From: Ryuthela nishihirai
Taxonomy: Eukaryota; Arthropoda; Arachnida; Araneae; Heptathelidae
DNA: 64,000 nt
Reading direction: 5' to 3'
NCBI GenBank assembly: GCA_038380435.1
Contig: JAWZYU010000008.1
Span: 77,948,020-78,012,019 of the forward strand
Position 1 is the first letter of the stretch; each line of letters opens with the position of its first letter. Of the stretch, positions 10,301-22,300 are shown piece by piece. Below the pieces are notes generated by a model. It did no database searches, was not told the origin of the DNA, and was given only the letters and a program-made list of their open reading frames with translations. Made by a program: the position numbers and the translations under genes.

Positions 10301-13300
10301 ATTAAGCTCTCTGTAATGCTTTCTATTAGGACTAGTAGGGTATTGATTAAGGACATTCCTGCAGTTCTTTCTTTCCGAAATAAGCTCAAGTGTCTTATCA
10401 CTAAAATACTTTTGCCTGCTCTGCTCTTATTTTCCTAAAATACTACTGTTTGTTTACAAAAAAGCCTGTTTAAAATGGTCCCATTCTTCCTGATCTTCAG
10501 TAGTAAACAAACTATGACTGCCATAATGACTAAGCAACCTGTCATGGTAAGTTTTAGCAATTACGGGTCTTTCAGAGCTTCAATGTTAAAGGTAACGTTT
10601 ATAACCCTAGCACAACATTTCTTAAATTCAAGTTGCAAGACACTTTTAACAAGGAAATGGTTAGAACCAATTTTAGATCACCTGTATGACCTGCTACTTG
10701 TAAGAGAACTAGCCCTTATGCAACCTATCTGGTGAATCTCACCTAGGTATGTCGCGATGTTTGAAATAAGCGTTAGTTATTTTAAAAGTTTACCTAGCAG
10801 TAGAAGACGTTTCGCTTGCCGTTATTGCAACCAATAGCAAAGGAACCTATCCCCCCTCCTAAAAGGTCAGAGTTAGTACCAACTGTGGTATTAAAGTCAC
10901 CTAGAACAAGGGTAATAATCTCCTTTCTTGACAGAATTCAAAATATGCTTAAGTTGCCCGTAAAACCTATCCTACTCGTCCTCATCAGCACCCTCAGTGG
11001 GGGCATAAAAGCAGATTACATTCAAGAATTTAATGCTTGTCTAAAATTTATCTGTAAGAAACCTTTCATTAAGACACTGATATCGTAGAAGAGGATCAGT
11101 AAGGTGTCTGCTGAGAAGCAAACCTACGCCTTACATATGCTTCTTATCTTCCCTCCCTGAAAAAGCAAAATTTAAAATTATTTTTAAATATCTGACCATT
11201 ATCTGTCCATCAGGTCTCTTTGCAAGTCGAGAATATCTAAGTTATCTAAGTTAAGTTCTTGTGTGAGGGTATCGAGAGAATAATTTCTGTACAGAGTCCT
11301 CATATTCCAACTATTTACGGAGAGAGAATGATTAGTGGGATGTTTAAAGAAACTGTGTTTATTGAGAGTGTCAATGCTAGCAATATCTAACAGCCGCTTA
11401 ATCGCAGGCTTGAGACAAAGACCTGCTTCCCTCATTACTAAAGGCTGAAGACATCTACACTGGAAGACTTCCTCCAATGTAGAATTTGACGATGCCAGTA
11501 GAAGCAAAGAGTTCAGGCACCTGCGATGACCTCAAATCAGAATTATCCACCAACTAATAAAACATACCTGTGAATCTATTCACTTGGGGCTGTCAACCCA
11601 GAAACAAACAGAAAACATAGCAGAAGATTTTCCCTCAACAAAAGTTAACTATTGCAACGAATTCAGGATCCATTATCAAGTTCAGAATCATAATTCAGTT
11701 CCGGTTAGTGTATATGGTCAGCCCAGGGCTATGTGTGGTTGACCACTCCTCAGCGGAGTAGAAAAGACAAATAGCTATAGTAGTCCGGATCAGTAGGTCA
11801 TACTGATCTGGTAGCCCTTTAGAAAGCCTTAAATTTGGAAATGCAACATTTGAAAGAAATGTGCTGAATATTCTACTAATACCAGATATTTTAGATTTGT
11901 GTTAGTTTAGATTGTAGTTATCATGGGCAAATTTTTGACATTATGCAGAGAGTTACTCCTTAATTTCGGATATGGTAGAAAAACGCAACTTTTTGTTTTA
12001 AGTAAATTTCTTTTAGGTTGCATAGGGAGTAAAAAAAATTGCCATTTTTTAAAATCATCTATCAGTTCGAATTTCCACCAAAAGGATGAAATTTCCTTCG
12101 TGTTGAAAACTGGAGTTTAATATTCACAAGCGATGATTTGTTGCTCTGCTTTAACAGAATTTTTGGTCGAACACTCCATACATGTAGAATAAAAATAATA
12201 ACTCATACTTCTTTATTTTGCATCTGTATTGAAATTGACTGATTATCCTTAAACGCAGAGAAAAGCGAAATTTAAATTTTACAGCAATGAAGTTGTTGGG
12301 TAGTTTTACCTCTGAGCGGCACTTTTTTGCACACCATGGGCTAAATGGCCAGGTCACATGGACCCCGAAGGCTCAGAGAAGGTTGGGGGAGGGGACCCAC
12401 TGGAACAGCTGTTGGGAGACAGATGGTAGCCTCCCGTCAAGGCCATCCAGCGTGTTCTTTAACGTTGGGTTGTTTTACCTCTGAGCGGCACTTTTTTGCA
12501 CACCATGGGCTAAATGGACAGGTCACATGGACCCCGAAGGCTCAGAGAAGGTTGGGGGAGGGGACCCACTGGAACAGCTGTTGGGAGACAGATGGTAGCC
12601 TCCCGTCAAGGCCATCCAGCGTGTTCTTTAACGTGCACAGGGTATGGCTCTCCCGCACACGGGGCCACGACTTAACGTCCTATCCGACGGACGGCGGCCT
12701 TTCCAAGCCCATCGATGTCCCCTACTGACCGTGGGCAGGGCGGGGAATTTTGCGGAGATAAATCTCAACGCTGCCCCAGCTGGGACTCGAACCTGGGAAC
12801 TACAGATTGCGAGCCTGGCGCGCTACCGACTGAGCCACCCCCGCCCCTCACAGCAATGAAGAAAAAACACAAAAATACCCTCTAAAATAAACGTCATTAA
12901 TTCTTTTTTTATAACGAAAATCTTTTCAAAACGTTTTATTTTTCATTATAAACACTTATTATGATCACTAATCGAGGCTTTTTTTAAAACTATTAGAGTA
13001 AGGTGGAATAACAAAAGTTTTTATTTTTACAGGTAATTGTAAAGGCATTCAACACCTAAAAGATGTCAGCGCAGATTTGTAAAAATTAGAATAAAAATAA
13101 ATAAAGATCATCATCAAGTAGTTGTGTAACATCAATGTACATTAGTTTCTGATTGAGTGTTAATTAATTAGAATTAATTTAATTAATTTCGTTTTGATAC
13201 CACTATAAAGAATGTAATAGTAAAGGAAATAATCGTGATATATGAACATGATGAAAGCAATAATCAGAGAAAGTACTGCGAAATATAAATTTTAAAATGC

Positions 13301-16300
13301 AAATCTAAGAGAAATGCTATCATCACCAAATATTTTCTGTGAAAAGTTTCAAGCTTATACTCACCAGCTGGATTGTCCGTCCGGTATATGCGGTGAAGAG
13401 CCAGGCACAATCCTCCATATTTGAGTAATTATTTGGATAATTTGGACTGGTGATCTCTCCGAAGTTATTCGAGAGTGTGTACGTGCATTTGCCTTCTAAA
13501 ATTGAAGAAAATAAAGAAGTTGATTTTTCTCTGTGATAATTTGACTAATTAAAAAGCTATTGCAAGCAAAAAAGTACTGAATCAATATAAAATATTCCAA
13601 CTCATATTTAAGTAAAAAACTTTGATTGCGACACTTAGCCCAGTTGTTTCGTCTTGCATTTTATCAAATGAGACAAATTATAAATTAAATAGAATGGATT
13701 GCAATATATCCAAATTTGATGTTGAAACACCTAAAACTTCTAAAATTGGTTTAAAAACGAACCGCATTTGGTATTTAAGCTCGGGATACCCTACTTTCGT
13801 GCCCGTTGCTATGCAAGTTAAAGCAGTGGCGATTCACAATCGTTTAACCCTTTCAGGACCATAAGGTTTCTAAGAGTAAATATTAGTATGTAACTGTTTA
13901 TTTTAGTTTGTTCAGACGTAAAATAAATAAAAATCATAAGAAAAATACATAACAATGTGTAGTTTTTTTGGAATTTTATGGGAAATATTTTTCCCAATGG
14001 ACTATAAAGGTAACACAAATTATAGTTAGGCTTATTATACAATGTCTTTTATTTATTGGTTTATTAGAACAAAATGTTAACTAAAATAATACAAAATTAT
14101 GAAATAAAATTACTATACAAAATGATGTGCTAATTATGATATTCTGCGAAGCAATTTCTTTTGGTAGTGAGGCAAAGATGGACATTGCACATAGTACATA
14201 TATTATGCGTCCTGACAGTTCTGTTTTTGTTTTCTAAACGTTCCCGTTTACGTAATTGCGTTCGGCATACGTTCTATTTTGACATTCTGTATAAAAAATG
14301 CAGATAAGGTTATAATTAAATACGACAATCACCAATTTTAAAATGGGAAAAATGTTTCCCTTAGTCGTGAAAGGGTTAACTAACGCTATGGCTGTCTCCG
14401 TATTTTGAAATAAGATTTGTTTTTGCACAAGTTAATCTACCATCTGAAAACGTCAGTGAAAATTCATAATACCAATCTTATCTGAACTTAGTGGCGTCGA
14501 ATGAAGCTCCTCACGTGAATACCTTTCCTTTATAACCTTTCTTATCAAATGTGTTAGTTCTAGTGCAAGAGAAATCAAGAGATCCTGTATTGGTTTTGCC
14601 ACGCTTGCTTAATAACCGAAAGTAAATATTTCTTATAGCTATCACCAAGGCGAAGTCTATTGCTTCATAATTTAGAAAATAAAAATCTCGATATATATCG
14701 ATACCGAAAAATGTGTATCCATCACTTCCTCCGGTGAACGGTACAAAAGTTAAAACTTTGTTCTTTATACATGCATTTAGTGCTATTTTCCACATCTAAA
14801 CAACTATTGACGATAATAGCGCTAGATAATTGTGAATTTTTTAAATAAAATTGAAGTGATAATTTCAAACTCACGTTGAAGAAAATTCGCTCTAGAGCTG
14901 CTTTCTGTTACATTCTTAATTTACGATTTACAGCAGCTGCATTCCAAACAGAATGCTGATTCATTTTTAATGTGTGTTTAGAAATGGTACATCTGCATAG
15001 ATCTGTGTTCAAAGCTAAGAGGGTAGACATATTGATTTCCCTATGGGGGAGATATCTGCTGATTGAACTTAGGACCATATATTTTTGGTTAGCTATCATC
15101 ATTATCAATATATCATCATATTGCAGGCATCATAAGTGATCACTGTCATCATTTGCATGAAAGTAACATTTTAAAATCATTAGAGTAAATATTTTATAGT
15201 TGTTTCAAATGAAATTATTATTTGGAAAAGAAAAATATTGCTATTTGAGACTCCTTTAGAATTGTTATATTCTTAGGAAAAATGTAAAACAATTTGCATA
15301 TTTATTGACAAACTGTTGTTTTTATTATAACAGTCAGTATTGCTTAGCAATAATTACATAAAGGGAAAGTTTTAAATCTAAAAATAGTCGTTACCAGGGT
15401 CGGATCGTCCATTAGGCTACCCGCGGCACTACCACACCAAAAATATCACAATAAACAAACAAATAAATAAATAAATAAATAAATTTCAAATATTGTATTC
15501 ATTTTTGTCATATCTAAATCAAAATAATATTATTTCTATATTAGTTGTGTAATCATTATTTGCAGTGTTATATAGACAATTAGAAATTTTGAAGAAATGA
15601 GTTGAAAAAGAAACTGGTTGTCCTGACTTTGATTCGAACCCATTTCTTCAACAAAATGACATATAAGCATTCTTGTCGATTCATCAGTAGCGCCATCTAT
15701 TATCAGGAGTTGGGCAGCCAAACCATCACATTTTGATGGTAGTTATATTTGTCACTCATGCTTGCAGCGTTCTATAAACAATTCAGTAATAAATTATCAG
15801 AGGAACACCTGAAATAATGAGTTGGAAAAAATTTGTTGCCCTGACTGGAATTTTAGCTCGTACAGTTAACTTCACTGTTCCCTGGGGAACTTATGTTCCT
15901 TCCTTTCGTGAGGATTAAATTTGATACGATACCTCAATAGTGCATTATATAGTATTATGTGATATGTTTTAAGACAGCTGTATGTACGAGTTCACTATCA
16001 CGCAAACAAACTTTTTCAGATAATTTCCAATTTTTGTTTCCCAAACTTTGAAATTCAACCCTAACAGGGTTAGTGATTAATGAAAGGTTTTAACAGTAAT
16101 GTATTAAGCCAGCATGTTTAATTGTCTGAATATTAAAGAGCAGATTGATTCCTTACCTTTAATTGCAATAGCATTTTAATTATTCTAAATATTTATTTTT
16201 GGAAGGTCCCATGGCCGAGTGGTTAGCGCGCTTGGCTGCTGATCTAAGGGACCTGGGTTCGTAGCCCCGGGTAAGGCATGGCTGTTTGTGTCGTTTTTCT

Positions 16301-19300
16301 GCTGAGGTCCTGCCATCCTCACAGACCTTCTACTCTGGCATATAAACTGACAGGCTCCTGTCAGACCTCTGTGGCAAGCAGCTGCTTGAGGGGGTATTAT
16401 ATTTTATTTATCTCTTTACACGACAAAATGAATAATACTACTTCAGACAGAATCGGTTTAAAATAAATAAATAAATAAAATAAATACCCCTCAAGCAGCT
16501 GCTTGCCACAGAGGTCTGACAGGAGTCTATCAGTTTATATGCCACAGTAGAAGATCTGAGAGGATGGCAGGACCTCAGCAGAAAACAACACGAACATCCA
16601 TGCCTTACCCGGGGCTCGTAACCCAGGTCCCGTATATTAATCAAAAATGAATATTTATTTAAAGAGTCTTTCGATGCTAATTTTTATTACATTCCGAATA
16701 AAAACAATGCTCTCAGTTGTAGCCCTGGAATGTAGAAGTTAATCCATGCTAATTTTCATTAAAAAAATATTGCGTCTTGTGAATATTGAAAGCTAGTCTT
16801 CAAAGTGTATGAAGTTTGTTAGTTTCCTATTTTAACGATAGAACTACTAAAAATTGGTTATTCGAAAACTTCAAGTACTGTAATTTTAGCTATCCTCTCT
16901 GAAAGAATTTTTAAATTTTTCTCCTAAAGGAAAACAGTTTCGCTTTTCACGTACTACTACTTGCTCTCGACAGAAATTTTGCTATTTGTTTTAGTGTCCT
17001 CTAACATCTACTATGGTCAACCAATGGGTTGGGTTGTTTTACCTCTGAACGGCACTTTTTTTGCACATAATGAGCTAAATGGCCAGTTCACAAGGACCCC
17101 GAAGTCTCAGAGAAGGTTTGGGGTAAGGGACCCATTGACCACTGCTTAGGAAACACATCGAAGCCTCCCGTCAAGGCCATTTGGCGTGTTCTTTAACGTG
17201 CACAGGATATGGCTTTCCCGCACACTTTTTTTGCACATAATGAGCTAAATGGCCAGTTCACAAGGACCCCGAAGTCTCAGAGAAGGTATGGGGTAAGGGA
17301 CCCATTGACCACTGCTTAGGAAATAGATCGAAGCCTCCCGTCAAGGCCATCTGGCGTGTTCTTTAACGTGCACAGGATATGGCTTTCCCGCACACGGTTA
17401 AATCCAAGTTGATAAAAATCTTTCAGATTTTATCAACTGGGATTTAACCAAACTTCAATTTTCCTCTTTTTACGTAACCATCAAAAATTCTTTTTTAGGT
17501 GTGCCGCGGAAAAAAATAATTAGATTCAGTGTGCCGCGGAAAAAAAATTAGATTTAGTGTGCCGCAGAGTAAAAAAAGTTTGCGAGACATTGTTATAGTG
17601 AATATGCAAATCCTTTTGATCTATGAGTGACACGTAACAATATATGCAGCCAAGCTTATTTTTTAATTTCCGGTATTTCTGTGCTGTGACTGCTGACCAT
17701 TTGAGTTATGAAGTGTATCAACTTCAAATTGAAACTTGCATATTATTACAAACAAGAAACAATGAAAACGTTTGAATAATGATAATTATCAGCATAAAAA
17801 AGACTCTAAATTACTGCGGAACAAACATCCAGACCTAAATACTCCAACAAATGAGAGATATCAAAACTATGGGAGCACTAGAAATGTTTTTTAAAAAAGG
17901 TTTAAATCTTATTAAAATATTTCTAGATTTTTAAACATGAAAAGTTCGTACATTCATAATAATCCATTTTTAACTACCAATTCAACATGACGAAAAAACA
18001 ATTTTTTTTATTTTGCATATCGCTGTTGTTAACTACATGCAATGAACGCGAAGTTAACAACCATTTTATGTTATCGACTTTTACGTTGCTTTCAATTCTT
18101 TTTACATTCATAAAACTGGATTGAAGCGTCTTAATTTCCAAACAATCCTTTTGACAAAGCTCACATCACCGAATTTCAAAACTTAATTTCAAGAAGTTCA
18201 GATCAGGTAATATTAAAAATGATTTTATTTTAACTAACCTGTTGTATATGTAGCATTAAATCCCTTATTTTCTACTCCACCATCGGACTTAAACAAAATG
18301 TGCATTTTGTTGCCAGATGATAGAATAGGAAGTGGTTTTCTGACGTCACAAAATTTTCCCAACAAAGTTGATTCCGTGCTTGATCCATCGTAAATGGCTA
18401 CAAAGTCGTAGGAACAAGTATCGCTGCTCTCCAATTTAAAATCATTGAAAACCTGCCTCAGATAAAAAGAATATTAACTTTAACAGTGACATGTTAAAAA
18501 ATCAGTTAAATCAGAACTAAGCATTTTAAAAAACAGTGAAGGTAAATACTTGAATTGAACACATAAATAGGGATTCCTCAAGTATTGAAAGGTTACAGAC
18601 GTTCACCTAAATTGTAAATAAGTTGTCATGCACTTCAAATCTGAATTATCAATCTTTGGCCAATGCAAACTAATTCTATGAAGTCTTTTTGATATTGTCA
18701 TATTGCTATGCTGATTCTCAGATTTTTATTTTGTAACGTTTAGGAACATTATTCGTACTAAATTTATTTTCCCAACGTTCAGTTCAGATATTAAAAATGA
18801 TTTTATTGCAACTAATTATAGTATATGTAGCATTATATCCGTAGGATATCAAATTGTACGTTAAATAGAATTAAAATTGTACGATAAATAGAATGGGAGT
18901 TTTAAGAGTGTGTGGGCATGAGGGTTGGGTTGTTTTACCTCTGAGCGGCACTTTTTTGCACACCATGGGCTAAATGGCCAGGTCACATGGACCCCGAAGG
19001 CTCAGAGAAGGTTGGGGGAGGGGACCCACTGGAACAGCTGTTGGGAGACAGATGGTAGTCTCCCGTCAAGGCCATCCAGCGTGTTCTTTAACGTGCACAG
19101 GGTATGGCTCTCCCGCACACGGGGCCACTGCTTAACGTCCCATCCGACGGACGCCGGCCTTTCCAATCCCATCGGTGTCCCCTACTGACCGTGGGCAGGG
19201 CGGGGAATTTTGCGGAGATAAATCTCAACGCTGACCCAGCTGGGACTCGAACCTGGGAACTACAGATTACGAGCCTGGCGAGCTACCGACTGAGCCACCC

Positions 19301-22300
19301 CCGACCCAGAAAAGTGCACTAAAAACTGCATTCCTAAGAAATATGAGATATGCTTCCACACCACAGTTTTATGAAAAAGGAAAAGGAAAAATACTGAGAT
19401 GCTCAAAATGCGGGTTACCTGCTAAAAATATTGAAACTTGCCGAAAATATGGCAAGACAAACTTGAAGAAAAATATCCTAACCGACACCAACGCAGCAAT
19501 CCAAACAAAATAAGTTCACCACAGGAATTCCAAACTTCCCATGGCTAGCAAATTCGTTGAAAAATGCAATGCAACCTTGCAATTACTTACTGCCAATTAA
19601 TAATTATTGTGTTGCTGGTTTTAAAACCAGCAACACAATAATTAATTTAATTAAAACCGATCGGAAACAGAGCGAGAAAACAGGAGGAGTATATAAAATA
19701 CTGTTACAAGAAAACACCGACAATAACAATAAACCTTACTACGACAAAACGAAATGAACCTACCGAACTAGGATAAAAGAACACGAAAGGGATGTACGGT
19801 TAAAAAAACAAACCATTTAATTGGCAAGAGTTGTCTGCAATACCAGAATAATCCCACAATTTGACTTTACCAAAATTATCCTCCCCCCCCCCCCCCCGAC
19901 TAAATTTCAATTGGATCTCGCTGAACAACTGGTGATACACCAAAATAGAGAAGCGTGCTTCAACGGGGAAATCTACCACTCACCCCAACCATTGAAACTG
20001 CTCCTGGATCAGAGCAGCACTGCTAAAACAACCACACCTCCACCCCTACCTGAGGCACATGGGCAGGACCACGAAACCGAAGGGACGGGGGTAGTTCAGT
20101 CGGTGGCACGCCAGGCTCTTAATCTTCATTTCTACATTGTGCCCAGGTTCGAGTCCCAGCTGGGTCAGCGTTGAGATTATCTCCGAAGAATTCCCGGCCC
20201 TGCCCACGGTCAGTAGGTGACACCGATGGGCTTGGAAAAGCCGCCGTCCGTCGCGTGTTACGTTAAGCCTTGGTCCGTATGCGGGAGAGTCATACCTTGG
20301 GCACGTTAAGGAACACACTGGATGGCCTTGACGGGAGGCTACCATCTGTCTCCCAACAGCTGTTCCGGTTCTGTTTACCCAACTTCTGAACATGACGCTA
20401 ATCGTCGAAACATGTCAAGTTACGGTGGACTAAATACCATTGTGTGATTCGTCCAACAGGAAAGGACTTGCTTCAAATATTTCGACAAGAAGTGAATAAC
20501 ATCCCTACTATCTTGTATTCACCGATCAAAATGCTATTTTAATCTGCTGGAACAATAAACAAACAGCTTGGATAGTGATTAATTTTTTAATTGAACTCAG
20601 CTGTGTTAAATACGTTACACAGAATTAGGAATATTTAAAAATTTTAACTAGGAAAAATTTATAAAAGAGATGTAAGTGACAAATTAAAATAATCTACATT
20701 CTGCCCAAGCATCCCATATATATATATTAGGAATGAGTTGGGTTGTTTCACCTCTGAGCGGCACTTTTTTGCACACTATGGGTTAAATGGCCAGGTCACA
20801 TGGACCCCGAAGGCTCAGAGAAGGTTGGGGGAGGGGACCCACTGGAACAGCTGTTGGGAGACAGATGGTAGTCTCCCGTCAAGGCCATCCAGCGTGTTCT
20901 TTAACGTGCACAGGTATGTCTCTCCCGCACACGGCGCCACGACTTAACGTCCCATCCGACGGACGACGGCCTTTCCGAACCCATCGGTGTTCCCCTACTG
21001 ACCGTGGGCGGGGCGGGGAATTTTGCGGAGATAAATCTCAACGCTGACCCAGCTGGGACTCGAACCTGGAAACTACAGATTACGAGCCTGGCGCGCTACC
21101 GACTGAGCCACCCCCGACCCATATTAGGAATGAAATCCACCTTATAGATTCACCTTTGAACACATCTTGCAGTAGGTGTCATCTTTAATTTATATGCACA
21201 CTGGAATACGAGCACTTTTTGAAGATTTCTCCAAGACATTAAACTATCATATATTTCTAAAAATAATCCGATTAAAATCAAAAGAATGCATTTCCCAATT
21301 TCTAAATGTCAATTTTTTTCAAAAATAATGTGAACTAAAGAAATTAATTACCGAGAAGTAACCGGGAAAAAGCGGAAGTCCGACTCATAATCAATACTGG
21401 TATATCATTTTCAGCTCCCCGCCGGAAACTGACTTCATTCATACATCCACCAAGCAGATCTTTTATCTGTCACCGACTTCCTATCGTTCTGATCGTCGCT
21501 TCGAAGACTCGGAATTTGGGGCATAAGGCAATTAAATTTACTTCTAGATTAAAAAAAAAATCCAGTGAAACGAACAAAATCAGATATATTGGAATGAAGG
21601 AAACTTTGTCCATAAATTTGTAAAAGTTTTTGATGGATTGGATTGTTTTACCTCTGAGCGGCACTTTTTTGCACACCATTGGCTAAATGGCCAGGTCACA
21701 TGGACCCCGAAGGCTCAGAGAAGGTTGGGGGAGGGGACCCACTGGAACAGCTGTTGGGAGACAGATGGTAGCCTCCCGTCAAGGCCATCCAGCGTGTTCT
21801 TTAACGTGCACAGGGTATGGCTCTCCCGCACACGGAGCCACGGCTTAACGTCCCATCCGACGGACGGCGGCATTTCCAAGCCCATCGGTGTCCCCTACTG
21901 ACCGTGGACAGGGCGGGGAATTTTGCGGAGATAAATCTCAACGCTGACCCAGCTGGGACTCGAACCTGGGAACTACAGATTACGAGCCTGGCGCGCTACC
22001 GACTGAGCCACCCCCGCTCCACATGTGGATTGGAGTTTTGTGTTTCACAGAGAAAGTATTTTCGCAAATCAACAACAAAAATCGACTAAATTTTCCTTGA
22101 GCAAAGTTAGTACCTATTGTTCTAAGAACTTCATTTGCTTAGATATCAGGCCAGGTTCGAGTCCCAGCTGTGTCAGCGTTGTGATTTATCTCCGCAAAAT
22201 TCCCCGCCCTGCCCACGGGCAGTAGGGGACACCGATTGGCCGTCCGTCGGATGGGACGTTGTATGTTGACAAATGTATGGCTCTCCAAAACACCGTGGCC

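Larger units (their letters stand above)
8476..11850 (-). mobile_element. RTE-like LINE, near full length, degenerate
   Basis: It reads from a 5' leader near 11850 to a GATGAGGATG-type microsatellite tail near 8476. The endonuclease start at 11199-11507 shows WNMRTL and DILDLQ. RT pieces lie at 9605-10249, and the C-terminal region is at 8756-9226 and 8419-8712, including GRPRMWW. Frameshifts and stops break it throughout. RTE-type LINEs encode an AP endonuclease plus RT and typically end in short repeats, as here. No insertion other than point decay is evident, so it gives the best view of the element's overall layout. Confidence 0.82.

Noticed and set aside
16210..16275. tRNA gene at the SINE-B head
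   Set aside because: Same reasoning: a promoter-bearing head of a retroposon, repeated seven times with a fixed non-tRNA body.
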